From Delphinus delphis (Eukaryota; Chordata; Mammalia; Artiodactyla; Delphinidae): a stretch of 64,000 nt of DNA. The notes under the pieces are model-generated. The model did not search any database, was not told the DNA's origin, and saw only the letters and a list, made by a program, of their open reading frames with translations. The translations under genes were made by a program, and so were the position numbers. Below, piece after piece: positions 27,088 through 39,998 of this stretch (position 1 is the first letter of the stretch; the number at the start of each line of letters is the position of its first letter). The stretch spans positions 34,993,380-35,057,379 of the forward strand of contig NC_082700.1 in assembly GCF_949987515.2 (NCBI RefSeq). Reading direction: 5' to 3'.

Positions 27088-28060
27088 TCATTATTTCACT
27101 ACTTAAACCCTTCACTAATTTTCCAATTTAGGTACAATTTTAAAAAAGAACTCTGTGGCTTCCCTGGTGACGCAGAGGCTAAGAATCTGCCTGCCAATGC
27201 AGGGGATACAGGTTCGGGCCCTGGTCCAGGAAGATCCCACATGCCACGGAACAACTAAGCCCGTGTGCCACAAATTCTGAAGCCCGCGCACCACAACTAC
27301 TGAAGTCTGTGCACCTACAGCCCGGACTCTGCAACAAGAGAAGCCACGCAATGAGAAGCCCGTGTGCCGTAACGAGGAGTAGCCCCCACTCGACGTAACT
27401 GGAGAAAGCTTGCGCGCAGCAATGAAGAACAAACACAGCCAAAAATAAATAAATAAATTAAAAAAACAAAAACAAACAAACAAAAAACTCCATACTGTGA
27501 ATTATAGGATAACGTCATCTCAGCCTTCTCCACCTTACATGTTCAATAAGAGTGACTTTTATATTCCTCCAATGTCCCATGCTCTTTGCTAAGTGGCTTT
27601 CAGCTGCTATTCTCTTCCTGGTTTTCTCTTTCTCCTGCTCTTGTGTTGATTGGGTTTTCCACTTTTTCATTTTATCTTTCTTCTGATCTCTTCATCCATT
27701 TTATATATATATAATATATATATATATATATACACACACACATACATACACACACATATGTATATTTCTATCATTCAGATGGGTTCTAAGGTCAACTTTA
27801 TAGGAACACTTCCCTAAGGATTCTACATAAAATAGAGAACTGTCTGTGCAATGTCTTTTGCTATTTTACCCTCTTGATCACTTCATAACACTTACCAAAA
27901 TGTTTGGGTTTGTTTTTTGTTTGTTTAGTTGTTTATAGCTTTTGTCTCCAAATAAAGTGTAAGTTCTGTGTGGACAGCGAGAAGCCCCCTTCACTATGCA
28001 TGTTATAGGCACATAACTAGTGCTCAATAAATATTTGTTCCCTGACTGAATAGATTCCAA
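27088..28060 (+). repeat. L2 LINE fragment split by a SINE
   Basis: 'actacttaaacccttcactaa' precedes the SINE at 27154. The terminal block (AAAGTGTAAGTTCTGTGTGG, then GCTCAATAAATATTTG) ends the element near 28060. A TA/CA tract at 27700-27768 lies inside. The SINE therefore inserted into an older L2. Confidence 0.6.
27154..27487 (+). mobile_element. Long CHR-type SINE (CHR-2-like), plus strand, nested in L2
   Basis: Head GTGGCTTCCCTGGTGACGCAG, B box GGTTCGGGCCC, long body with AACTACTGAAG and AGAAGCCCGTG repeats, and tail AAATAAATAAATTAAAA. Possible short duplication AAAAA..ACTC at both ends. Confidence 0.9.
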
Positions 28061-30239
28061 CAGTTTGATGACACTAAATCCAATAGTTAATCATTTCTAT
28101 CTAACAGCCTAAATTATTATTAGGAAGTTAGATATTTCAGTATTGGACAGTCTTTGTCTTCCTGAATGGCAGATTAGTCAAATCACTTAGTTTATTGAAG
28201 ATCATGAGTAGATCTTTCCTTATTGATAAATTCATTTTCTTAACTCTAATTCTCCTGGACCTTCTGACATCATTGAAACCAGCTGCCAACATCATCTTAA
28301 AATTTCCTTCTCCACTGTCTTCTCTTGGAATACCCTATTGAAAGGGGACATAGTAGAGGTTGTATGTGTCAATGACACCCCCAAAAATGTCACAATCTCA
28401 GTAGCAATAATAAAACAATGACAATTAAAGTATTACAGCTGTGCAGAATTCAGTATCTTCTGTGAATTGACTCCATTTAAAGTTTTGAAACTTTTTTTAA
28501 TATCTAGCAAGTGATATCTACCCCATAAGCTGAACTAATCTCTGTCAAAAAGAAATAAATGTCAAATTATTTGTTTCTACTTTCATGTTGTTGGCTATAT
28601 TGTTCTTTATGATTTGATTCCCTTTCAAACTTTGTGTGTTCATGCACCTATAAATTTACATATACACACATATGTATACAAATGTGTCTGAATAGAAAAT
28701 AATAAATTCATACTGTGATAACTGCTTTACTCTATGGCTTTATTGAAGAACAATACTCCCAGCAAAGGAAAAGAGGCTTTCAAATGTATTATGAAACACA
28801 ATCTTTTGTAAAGGAAGTAGACAATATTAGAAGTTACGTTACATATGAAAATTAAAATTTTACAATTCTCGATTACCTATAAAATTCTCTTGTTAATCAA
28901 AGAAATAGACTCAGCAGTGGCTGATTAGAGTCTGTAGTACTTTGTGATTATTAATTTGGTTTCTCCATGCTTTATATTTGCATGTTTGGGAAACAGGCAT
29001 GTGAAATAATTATGAAAAATAAGCTGCAAAATCTGTATGTACATTATAAGAATTAGAAAACTATACGAAACATCATATGTTGTGAGTTAGTCATAATTTA
29101 AAATCTTTGTGTGTGTGTGTGTTTTCTACCAAAATGGGTCCCTATTTCCTTCATATCACAGGACTAAGGACACAGCCAATTCTCAATACTAATTGATTGA
29201 TTTATTAAAATCTCCTGTGGTTTCAATTAGCTCTGCATGGCTAGACATTTTTGTGAGTCAGAAATCCATAGTCTGGGTTTTCAATGCTTATATGGAAGTA
29301 TAGATTTGTAGCAGTAGGTCCAAAATGATGAATGAATCTTCTAGTAAGCTTGTTCTATTGGATGTAAGTGTCAATCTTAGATTCTCCAGTCAGTAATCTA
29401 GAAAGTCAGAAAATTTGAAGTCTATCCTGTGATATAAATTGTTGTAGTAGTCTATTATATTCACAAAAACAGCATTAGTAAATGAAGAAATATTCAATTG
29501 TTGAAAGTTTGTTTCTTCAAAGCAAATTAAATTTTTAATTTTTTTAGGAAATATAGCTAACATTCCTATGCAAGACCAGCAGTTTGACTAGCAAACACAC
29601 TTGACTAAATTTTTACTACAAATAAAAACACGATGATGCCTTTTAATACATCATATCTGGTGGTTAATATACATAAATTCTATGTTTCCTCAGTAAAATT
29701 GTTTCACTCACACTATTAGGAATTCATGTATTGCACCAGAATTCCCCTTAATTCATCACAGTCCAATGCCTATAATATTTTTGTAATCTCTAAATCACTT
29801 TATTCATTAACTTCTCACCATCTTTCCCACTCATGTGAGAGTAAAATTAACTTAAGTGATTTGTCAACTGAAACAAGTATTTTTTAGTACATTTTTCCTA
29901 CTTGATTTTAGATTATAACATTTATACAGACATTTATGATACTGGCTATTACAATAAAATTATGTAAAAAAGAAAAAAGATTTTCAATTGCTGTCATTCA
30001 CTTGCAAAACCCCTAGGTCACCGAGAAAAGCAATGTTGTGATTAATCAGGAATCCATATATTGTGAATACTCAAGTGTACAGTAAGTTCTATTTTTTACA
30101 AAATATTTGTGTATGTTACAAGACCAAATTATTGAAAGTTTTATTTCCAAAATTCTGTCTACACCAAGATGGTTTATTAAATTCACACATAATTTCAAAA
30201 TAAATATAGATAGGTACAATTACCTAAGCACCAGCAAAG
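28061..30239. other. Intergenic DNA, nothing recognised
   Basis: AT-rich. No gene or identifiable repeat was found. Confidence 0.5.
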
Positions 30240-30450
30240 TTCTAGTTGGTTGGCAGGTTTTATTTTCTTTGATCCATACAAAAATCTAACGAAGTAGCCC
30301 TCCCTTAACATCCATTTTGCAGATGAGGAAGCTGAGACTCAAAGAAGTTAAGAGTGTTGCTCAAAGCCATACAGCTAATAAGTAGCAGAGAAGCCTTTGG
30401 ATCATAATTTGATTTCAAAGCCTGTGAAGTTTCCAATCTGCAATATTGCT
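30240..30450 (+). repeat. MIR relic
   Basis: TTTTGCAGATGAGGAAGCTGAG, GAAGTTAAGAGTGTTGCTCAAAG and CATACAGCTAATAAGTAGCAG follow the MIR consensus closely. Confidence 0.8.
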
Positions 30451-30794
30451 TCTTAATCAAAATGCAAACAGGAGGAATAGTGCACATAAACCTTTGCAAG
30501 TATTTAATAAAACTGTAATAAATTTCTTGCTAGATATTCTATTTTCTCAATCAATAATATACTTATGCTCCCATGGCATACTGCATATGTCTGTATTATG
30601 CTATTAATATTATTATTTATTATATTATTATTATTTTGTTATTAATTATTGTAATACTTAATGGTTTAGAATCATTCTCTTACAATTCTATCTCTTTATT
30701 AGGCTATATGTATTTGTATTTGTATTTTCATTACCTGCCACTGTACTGCCATTTTAACAGTGCTCAATAAGCATTTATCAATGGATGAAATAAC

Positions 30795-31937
30795 AGAAAG
30801 ATAGATCAATGGAACAGGATAGAAAGCCCAGAGTTAAACCCATGCACATATGGACACCTTATCTTTGATAAAGGTGGCAGGAATGTACAGTGGAGAAAGG
30901 ACAGCCTCTTCAATAAGTGGTGCTGGGAGAACTGGACACATACATGTAAAAGTATGAGATTAGATCACTCCCTAACACCATACACAAAAATAAGCTCAAA
31001 ATGGATTAAAGACCTAAATGTGAGGCCAGAAACTATCAAACTCTTAGAAGACAACATAGGCAGAACACTCTATGACATAAATCACAGCAAGATCCTTTCT
31101 GATCCACCTCCTAGAGTAATGGAAATAAAAACAAAAATAAACAAATGGGACCTAATGAAACTTCAAAGCTTTTGCACAGCAAAGGAAACCATAAACAAGA
31201 CCAAAAGACAACCCTCAGAATGGGAGAAAATATTTGCAAATGAAGCAACTGACAAAGGATTAATCTCCAAAATTTACAAGCAGCTCATGCAGCTCAATAA
31301 CAAAAAAACAAACAACTCAATCCAAAAATGGGCAGAAGACCTAAATAGACATTTCCCCAAAGAAGATATACAGACTGCCAACAAACACATGAAAGAATGC
31401 TCAACATCACTAATCATTAGAGAAATGCAAATCAAAACTACAATGAGATATCATCTCACACCAGTCAGAATGGCCATCATCAAAAAATCTAGAAACAATA
31501 AATGCTGGAGAGGGTGTGGAGAAAAGGGAACACTCTTGCACTGCTGCTGGGAATGTGAATTGGTTCAGCCACTATGGAGAACAGTATGGAGGTTCCTTAA
31601 AAAACTACAAATAGAACTACCATATGACCCAGCAATCCCACTACTGGGCATATACCCTGAGAAAACCAAAATTCAAAAAGAGTCATGTACCAAAATGTTC
31701 ATTGCAGCTCTATTTACAATAGCCCGGAGATGGAAACAACCTAAGTGCCTATCATCGGATGAATGGATAAAGAAGAAGTGGCACATATATACAATGGAAT
31801 ATTACTCAGCCATAAAAAGAAACGAAATTCAGCTATTTGTAATGAGGTGGATGGACCTAGAGTCTGTCATACAGAGTGAAGTAAGTCAGAAAGAAAAAGA
31901 CAAATACCGTATGCTAACACATATATATGGAATTTAA
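30795..31937 (+). pseudogene. L1 ORF2 C-terminal fragment (reading frame intact)
   Basis: This is the C-terminal third of L1 ORF2, including the cysteine-rich segment thought to bind RNA. The first ATG in the fragment is at 30954, giving 327 residues. It has no promoter and is not expected to make a functional protein. Confidence 0.9.
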
Positions 31938-32313
31938 GAAAAAAAAATGTCATGAAGTACCTAGGGGTAAGACAGGAATAAAGACGCAGACCTACTGGAG
32001 AACAGAATTGAGGATATGGGGAGGGGGAAGGGTGAGCTGTGACAGGGCGAGAGAGAGTCATGGACATATACACACTAACAAACGTAGTAAGGTAGATAGC
32101 TAGTGGGAAGCAGCCGCATGGCACAGGGATATTGGCTCGGTGCTTTGTGACAGCCTGGAGGGGTGGGATAGGCAGGGTGGGAGGGAGGAAGATGCAAGAG
32201 GGAAGACATATGGGAGCATATGTATATGTATAACTGATTCACTTTGTTATAAAGCAGAAACTAACACACCATTGTAAAGCAATTATACCCCAATAAAGAT
32301 GTTAAAAAAAAAA
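30795..32313 (+). mobile_element. 5'-truncated L1 with an open ORF2 C-terminus
   Basis: The ORF2 frame is open from the truncation point at about 30795 to the natural stop at 31935-31937, about 380 codons, with no frameshift or internal stop. It holds the C-terminal cysteine motif C-x3-C-x7-H-x4-C in [18 protein letters not shown] and the end LTHIYGI. The 3' UTR continues to CAATTATACCCCAATAAAGA and a poly-A run at 32304-32313. Endonuclease and reverse transcriptase are absent, so it cannot move on its own. No clear target duplication was found. The intact frame argues for a young insertion. Confidence 0.95.
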
Positions 32314-33179
32314 CTTTCAACTTTTTTTAAATTAAACTTCCTTTTCCTTTAGAATCTAAATCATAAACTCATCAGAAACCATCCCTCAAAAGGGTATGGT
32401 GCAATATTAATATGTGTTAGTCCTATGCCCTTAGGATAAACTTAATCATATACACAATAACCTATGTGTAGTAACATTGGGTAACGTGGTGAAAGGGATT
32501 AAAAAATATAGAAAAGGATCCATTCACTCAGAAATAATCCATATTTTGTTCTGCCAACATGCCTGTAATTTTCTAAATTACGTTCAACCTGAGAGTATGA
32601 TAGTAGTTTTAAAAAAAATTTTAACAGTAGAAACTCTTCAGATATCTAAACTCATGCAGAACCCTATTTATAAAACAGATAAAAGCAAGATTGTCTTTAT
32701 TCAAACTGGAGAGCCCACCCTAGGCTGTGACTGCTTGTGCTGCCCCTAATATTTCTAGCAATCCCTAAAGAATGATAAAGAATTTTGAGTATCTCTTGGG
32801 TCAAATTTTTAAAACCTGGGGAAAAGCATGGTTATTTACTAAATCTTGATGAAATACAAATTATTTTATCCGGTTGAAACTGCCCATTAATACTTGAGGA
32901 TGACCTTAGTTATGTGAGCATCCAACATCAATGAACAAGACCAGAAAAAATGGAGGAAGAGATTATCTTTGGGCAGCAAAAATAGGATTAGACATTATAA
33001 AACAGAATCTAGAAGAAAAAAAAAGGACTGTGAGCTTTTAGAAAACTCTATGTCCTAGAAATGCAAGACGTTCCCAGAACTCCTGGTGCACACTTCTATC
33101 CTCTCTTATCTCCTTTATTGCCATAGCATCCTAATGTCTCTTTTCCCTACTTTGCTTTCTTCTGTTTATTCTAAACATG
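32314..33179. other. Intergenic DNA, nothing recognised
   Basis: No gene or identifiable repeat was found. Confidence 0.5.
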
Positions 33180-33780
33180 GCTGCCAGGGTGTTCTTAGGA
33201 AATAAAAGCCAGATGCCATCACACCAATGCTCCACATCTTCCAATGGCTTCCCATCTCTTTCAGAATAAAAACGAACCTTCCTGGACTGGCCTGTAAGAT
33301 CCTACAAGCAACCTGGTGCTTGCTGCCTCCATGAGCTCATCTCCAACTTGGTTCCCCTTTGCTGACTCAGCTCCAGGTTGTATGGTCCCTCAAATATTCC
33401 AAATGTACTGTATCTCAGGGCTCTGGCTTTTCTATTCCCTTTGCCTAGGGTACTGTCCAATGTACATGAACAACATATGCTTTCACTTCCTTCTGGACAC
33501 TGCTGAAGTGTTCACCTTCCAGTGGGGTTTGGCCTTTCAGACTACTTAAATTTCAACCCCCCTCACTTTAAAACTTTCTACCTCCCGTGTGTGATACTAT
33601 CTTCATAGATGTCTTCATCATCTGATATACTTATTTACTTGTTGAATTTTAATTTATATCCCTCACTTCAAAAATTTAAGTTAAGTGGCGGCACGGATTT
33701 TAGTTTACATTTTTATTTTAATTGTCACATCCCTATCACTTTGAATAGGGCCTGGCACATAGTAGATGCTCAATTAAAAA
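33180..33780 (+). repeat. L2 LINE 3' fragment, plus orientation
   Basis: CTTCCAATGGCTTCCCATCTC, CTGGCCTGTAAGATCCTACA and GGCCTGGCACATAGTAGATG match L2 in order over about 600 bp. It ends in an A-run. Confidence 0.75.
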
Positions 33781-34022
33781 AAAAAAAAATATATATATGT
33801 TTGTAAATGAAGCAATGCATGGGTGGATGATTTTTTTGTTTCTAATGTAACTATAGTTTATAAATTTAAATGTAAAGACTTTTAAAATAAATTTTAATAA
33901 TTACAATGAAAATTTGTCTAAATATATTGCACATTGCCCTGCCTCTTTCTTAAAATGAATATGCAGAATATATGCTGAAATAGTTTAGTATTTTAGAATC
34001 ATTTAGTAATATGGCTGATATT

Positions 34023-34271
34023 CCAGAAACCACTCTTTTTTTTTTTTTTTTATTGCGGTACATGGACCTCTCACTGTTGTGGCCTCTCCCGTTGTGGAGC
34101 ACAGGCTCTGGACGCGCAGGCTCAGCGGCTATGGCTCATGGGCACAGCCGCTCCGTGACATGTGGGATCCTCCCAGACCGGGGCACTAACCCGTGTCCCC
34201 TGCATCTCTCCCCTATTGAGAGGTGGACTCTCAACCACTGCACCACCAGGGGAGCCCCAGAAACCACTCTT
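34023..34271 (-). mobile_element. Short CHR-type SINE with perfect 15-bp target duplication, minus strand
   Basis: CCAGAAACCACTCTT flanks the element at 34023-34037 and 34257-34271. Reversed tail at 34038-34055. The head ends at GGGGAGCCC. An internal segment (TCTCCCCTATTGAGAGGT, about 34206-34223) replaces the usual 8-base GGCAGGCA. Confidence 0.94.
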
Positions 34272-34404
34272 ATAATTCTATTTGCTCTTACATAAAATAA
34301 CTCCAGACACAATTTTATAGTACCTTTGTTTAAATATGTTTTTTTCTCTCTCCTTCACTAGTGCTATTTTTTCCCCATTCCCCAAATTTGTCATTATTAT
34401 TAAT

Positions 34405-34515
34405 TCAAAAAGTGTATATTAATTTCCCATGCCATGATTGGCACTGTGTTAGGTACTGTGAATTCAATATTAAATAAGATATGTTCTCTGCCCTCTAGAA
34501 CCATTCTAGCCTAGT
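34405..34515 (-). repeat. L2 LINE fragment, minus orientation
   Basis: GGCACTGTGTTAGGTACTGTG and TTCTCTGCCCTCTAGAACC are the reversed L2 terminal block. Confidence 0.6.
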
Positions 34516-34581
34516 AAAATAATCTCTATTTTTCCATAAATTATTGTCTCAAAGGAGACATTATTTTTGTTTTCAAGTCTA

Positions 34582-34582
<1 letters not shown>

Positions 34583-34617
<35 letters not shown>
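34583..34617. repeat. (AC)n microsatellite
   Basis: About 17 AC units. Frames through it produce Cys-Val repeats that are artefacts. Confidence 0.96.
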
Positions 34618-34621
<4 letters not shown>

Positions 34622-37600
34622 AATACACACTAGTATTAAAAAGTTCACCTTTGAGAATGCTAGAAATTTCTCTTTTATTAGAGCAGAGCAAATGTATAGA
34701 TAATTATGAACCTCCAAACTCTGAATCACACAATTCATGAAAGGATATTGAGAATACCAACCCATAATGAGTGTATCCTTTTTTAAAATGTATTCTTGTA
34801 CATAACAGGAGAAAGTATATATAGCTCTGGAAAAGTGTCTGAGATAGATAATAAAAGAAAATACCTGTGACAAGTAAAGTTTTAAATTTATTTTTCTTAT
34901 ATTAAGTCTTTTATAATGCCTACCTAATAAGATTTTTATAAGGATTAAATGAAAAAGTTGTCTGGCATTTAATAAAATGTTACAAAATTACAGTTCTTAT
35001 CTTAGTTTCCCAGATCATTATTTAAGAAGAAAATAATGATAACATTAAAAATTCTATATTTTTATCAATTTGAGAAAATATTCAATATTTAATCTGAGTC
35101 TATCTAGAATGAATAGATTTAAAGAATCTAGTATAATCTACAATTGTATCTTTTGTTTTCTCACTGTCATCTTTATAATTTTGTCCTAAAAGTATACACA
35201 AAAACTTAATTAGACTCTATGTAGTAGTATGATTTCCAGATTTATCTAACCTAATATTTTTCAGACTTTACAGTATGCCTATATTCAACACATGTCAAAT
35301 TTCCCCCATTCTATAAGAAAGTGAGATTTTCCATCTTTCATGATGGCTAACAACCAGTGTAGCATAGGAAGAGAGAGGTCCCTGTAGACACAGGAGATAG
35401 GTTCTAGGGCAGGGATCCCTTGGCTAGCTCCCTACAAGGTTGACAAGTAATGTTCTTTTGGACTGGGGACCAAAAGACATCTTGATTGGTAGTAAGAGTC
35501 ATGAAAATATACCAAATACTTAGTGTTATGATGTTCAAATTAGAAACTTATTTACTCGTAGTTAATGTTCAGAAGGAATCTGATTTCTCAGAATAAACTT
35601 CTTGAATCTCTTTGAATACGTAATTTACTTGAAATAAAGTCACAGTATTATTTCTAAAACAGAGTTTGTATAAAATGTTGTTCTCAGCTGTTACACGTTC
35701 ACATGTTACTCCTGGGAAAAGGAGCATTTGTAAACTATGTGTAATTTATGTTGTATACCTACTCAAAACTGTGATAAGGCATATGGAATCTCAGTTTCTT
35801 AAGCCATGCTTTTTTGACCCTAGATTTTTAAAAGATCTGGTAATAATGCAGATGAAAGCAAATATAAAAGTTTGGCAGATGTGTCTCCAGATAGAAAGAG
35901 AGACTGAAGTATAGACACCTGACATAAGAAAATCTTTTACAGTTTTCAAAAACCCACGTCCAAATGAGACATGAGACAATAAAATATCATCCACAAAGTT
36001 CATTCAGGGTTGGCTTAAAAGAAGAGGGAATTTTCAGGTCTCCTAACCAGGAAAAAAAATAATTGCAACTGTGTTGAAACTAATATTTAATTTTTTTGTT
36101 ATTTTATTCATTTTTACATGGACATGATAAAGTCTATAACTTTCAAGTCTGTATTGTATACACTATAATCTTACTATTTTATTTTGTTCTTAATGGTTAA
36201 AACTTCAGAGGTCACTCAGATTACCTCACAATGATAATGGAAAATTTAAATAAAACATGCAAAATAATGAAATTACTTTATACTATGTAAATAACATTTT
36301 TGGAAATATAAAGTATTAGTTAAGCAGTTTTCTCTTTAAAAGATTTCAGTTTTATACAAATGAGTATTATGATATCCCCAAATGTTTTTTACAGTAGAAA
36401 ACATTCTTGAAAAATAATTACATGTATTAAATATTTCTATTTCTATATTAAATATACCTATCTTTACCTATATATTTATATTTATATAGTTATAGAAATA
36501 TTTCCATAAAAGAAGTAGGCTTTCTTTAATCATATCATATTGCCCTGAGCAGTGCAATTAACCAGAGGACCTAGTTCAAATGTCAAAATAGTGAATTTTC
36601 ACTTTTGATATTCTGCACACAATTTTGGGAATAAAAAGATACTTAAATGAAACCTGGGTCATCATTAATATGAATGCATCCTTTTAGTGCCATTTTGAAT
36701 TCCTACATTCAAGCAATTAACTCAGAAATTTATGTATGAGAAGTTCTCAAGTATATACATTTATTACCTGATTCAAATCAAAAGGTCAAATAAGCCAAAG
36801 AGGTAGAGTGGATTAAAATGGTCCCTGAGGATCAATTAACACCTACGAATGTTTAGTAAGCAGTCAATTGCTACTGAACTAAACTATACACACAGTAATG
36901 AAGATTAATAGACTTTGAACAGGTTATGTTTATTTGCTTTAAGAAGTAGAAGTTCTTGATATTATACATTGATATTATACATGAGCTCACTTAATATTAG
37001 TGCTATATGGTATTGTTTCATTCATTTTCAGAAAGAAAGTGTCATTAAAGAACTACCTTAATTTCCACATCCACAACCATTCATTTTAAATAATATTTTC
37101 TAGTAATGTACATAGAAATGTTTCACTAAAATAGAACAAAGATGAACAAAAAAAATCAAAAATATAGGAGACTTTGAGGCCTGAACATTCTAATTGGATA
37201 ATACTTAGCCATTCAAATGCTTTTGTTGAGTATTATTATGTAGAGGCAACTTACTAGACATTGTAGAAGTACTGTCAAGATTTAGGAGGATCACAATTTA
37301 CTTTACCTGGGGTAAACACACATCTAATTGAGTGTGTTTAGAAAATGATTGGTAAAAGAGAAAATTTTCCACCAAGAAAATGCTTGGATCCACATCCAAT
37401 TTTGTTTATTGGTTAAATGCTTGAGTTGTAGGAACTTTCAGTTCCTACAGTTTCATATTTAACATTCATGTTGAATTTAATTATGTGAAGAGTTTTATCT
37501 ATGTGTATAGTAGTAAATGTTTGAGCATCCTCTGGATTTTCAGGATCCTGATTAATCTTTTTTGATAAGATTTTGTCAGGAAACTATGGCAATTAGGGTC

Positions 37601-38039
37601 ATTTGAAAGACCCTAATTGACTGAAATGACAGTTCAATTTAATTAAACAGGATTAGAAAAATTGAATTGATTTTGTCTTTAAAGGAAAGTGTAATGTGAT
37701 TGTTAGAATACTTAAAAAGTGAAATTTATTATGTCTATGCCCTGTTCCTTATAATCTTGGTTATCTTAAATCATAATTTAATCGACTCAGAAGTAGATTA
37801 CAAATTATAACTGGCTAAAATATCATCCTTTGTTAGCTGTTACAGCCAGCTGCAAGGAACCTAATTCTTCCATATTTGCTACTACTTGGCATTAGACCTA
37901 ATGGGCTGTAAGTGCTAAGTTAAATTTTTTTAGTTTGAGTAGTGGATAAATAAATGAATGAGTGCATATCTGACAAGGCATATTTTTTTCAAGGAGCTTT
38001 CTAACAATATGTAAATGTTAGTCATGCTATCTTAGTAAA
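34618..38039. other. Intergenic DNA upstream of KLHL1, nothing recognised
   Basis: AT-rich and notably free of SINE and L1 insertions. No exon is evident. Confidence 0.5.
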
Positions 38040-38155
38040 TTATTTTTTCTTTTCCTTCCTTCCTCCTTCTCTCTCTCTCTCTTTCTCCTTCATTTTCCTT
38101 CCTTCCCTCCTTCCTTCCTTTATTACTTCATCTTTCCTTTCTTCCTTCCTTCCAT
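38040..38155. repeat. Pyrimidine-rich low-complexity tract (TTCC/CT)n
   Basis: Mixed CTTCC, CTCTCT and CCTTCC units on the + strand. Confidence 0.9.
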
Positions 38156-39959
38156 CTCAATAATAGAATATAACACTAAAATTAAAAAATATATATATAT
38201 AATCAATATATAATCACCATCTGTTAAAAATGACAATATTTTAATTCATGTTCCTTTATACTAAAACTCAATATTACATTTCTTTTGGGTCATAGAAGTT
38301 ACTGACCTTTGAACAGATAACTTTTAAACTGTATGATAATAATATCAGAATTGCAAAGTAAAAGGGAATACAAAATGGAATTTTAGAATAACAACAAAAA
38401 TGAATTTTATATTACAGTTTTTAAAGTTATAGGTACTAATTAAGGAAGAAACTATAGATATAACAGACATATCACTTATGCTATATTATATTATATTTAT
38501 AAAATATAAATATATTTGTATTATACATTTTATATTACTTAAGTTAAATTACATCAATTTAGAAAATCCATGAAGCCTCAATTTCTACAAAAGTCAGTTA
38601 ATTATATACACTTCATATTTCTATATTACCTCTGATGGAAAGTTTTCTCTGCCCTGCTTGTGATGTGTAATTTCATACACTGTTTTCTTCCCTAAGGGAA
38701 ATACTTACTTGATTCAGTTATTGGATAAAAATGATCTGTCACCATTGTTTGCTTTAAAGGGCTTTTTACTTTTTTTTATTTAAACACTGAATACTGAAAG
38801 AAAAAATCAAGGCACAGGGGATTGCAGTCCAGCTGTTGTGGCATAAATCAATATTTAAAATGCACAATAGTGATTTTTCTTCCTCTAAAGTAGGGATTTT
38901 GTGTGCTTAATTTCTTGTTTTATTAAAATGTCCAACTTTGTCTAGGAAGGACTGAAAATTTAGCTTCAGTTTCTGTTTAAATTTACTGCTCAACAATGGG
39001 GTAACAGAACAGGAATATAACTGCACTTTAATATTTGATTTCTGTCTTTCCGTGCCCTGTTGGGGGTTGCTGAAGCTTTGGATTTCATAAATTTCTGTGA
39101 ATTTCATTTCATTAAACAACCATATTCCTTGTTGAGTTAAGGAAACTACTATTTCTTTGACCCCAGTTTAGCTTTAGCAAAGGTGCCTGGGTTCTATTTT
39201 AATTGCTCATTAAAGGAAAAGCTGAAAAATTTCTAAGTAGTCATAGCTAGAAAGGGATCATAATCCTCATCATTCTAAATATAAGGAAAAACACATCTTT
39301 CCTTCTTCAAACAAGAGATTTTTGCAGAATAGTAGCCTTTGGATATACTCATTTATTGCCTAAATTCTTCCATACATTTTATATCATGATTTATGTACCA
39401 GAAGGTTATGCCTTGAAATTTCATTTTATTTTATTACACTTCTTGGTTTACAGAACAGCTTTCATTCTAAGGCGACGCACCAAATACACTGATTTTGCAA
39501 AACTCGTCCCCTGCGCTAAGATGCCCATCTTCAGATTTCTACTGCGTGCCTCTGGCCCCCAGGGTGAAGCACTGCCTGAGTGCATTAATGGCAGAATCAC
39601 AATGTAATTGTCAGAATGGTGGCATCATCACACTTTGACGCCAACATCCTCCTTTCTTTCTTCTCACTACAGAGAAACTAAGGCTAAAGGTTAAAGGATG
39701 TGGCTTATTAAATAATTCAAGCCATTAACCTGCAACCTGAAAACCGATGGCAGCCTGTTAAGTTTACGCTGCCATGATTCATGTTTGGTGTCTACTGATG
39801 CTAAAGCATATTGCCTGTTTGCTTTACTTTTATTGCTACGTAGTAATGTAGTGAGGAAAGAGAATGAACAAAGGTGACAGGACCCACGCAAGGGGACAAT
39901 AAGAGCAGCAGACACACTTGCATAAAGAAGATTGAAGCCTTCCCTCCCTCCCTCCATCT
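38156..39959. other. Proximal KLHL1 upstream region
   Basis: No repeat recognised. It becomes less AT-rich toward the CpG island. Possible regulatory DNA, but nothing specific can be named. Confidence 0.5.
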
Positions 39960-39985
39960 CTCCGTATAGGCCCCAGTGCACATCT

Positions 39986-39998
39986 GCGTCACTGACGC
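39986..39998. promoter_or_regulatory. CRE/ATF-like palindrome GCGTCA-C-TGACGC
   Basis: A perfect 6-bp inverted repeat with a one-base spacer at the upstream edge of the CpG island, about 800 bp before the KLHL1 ATG. Each arm holds the TGACG core bound by CREB/ATF and related bZIP proteins. The spacing differs from the classic TGACGTCA site, so binding is inferred only. Confidence 0.4.

Noticed and set aside
30954..31937. 327-codon frame as a host gene
   Set aside because: It is the C-terminal part of L1 ORF2, with the L1 3' UTR and poly-A following.
183..34617. CRISPR-like arrays
   Set aside because: All regularly repeated tracts are microsatellites with no unique spacers, and the DNA is mammalian.
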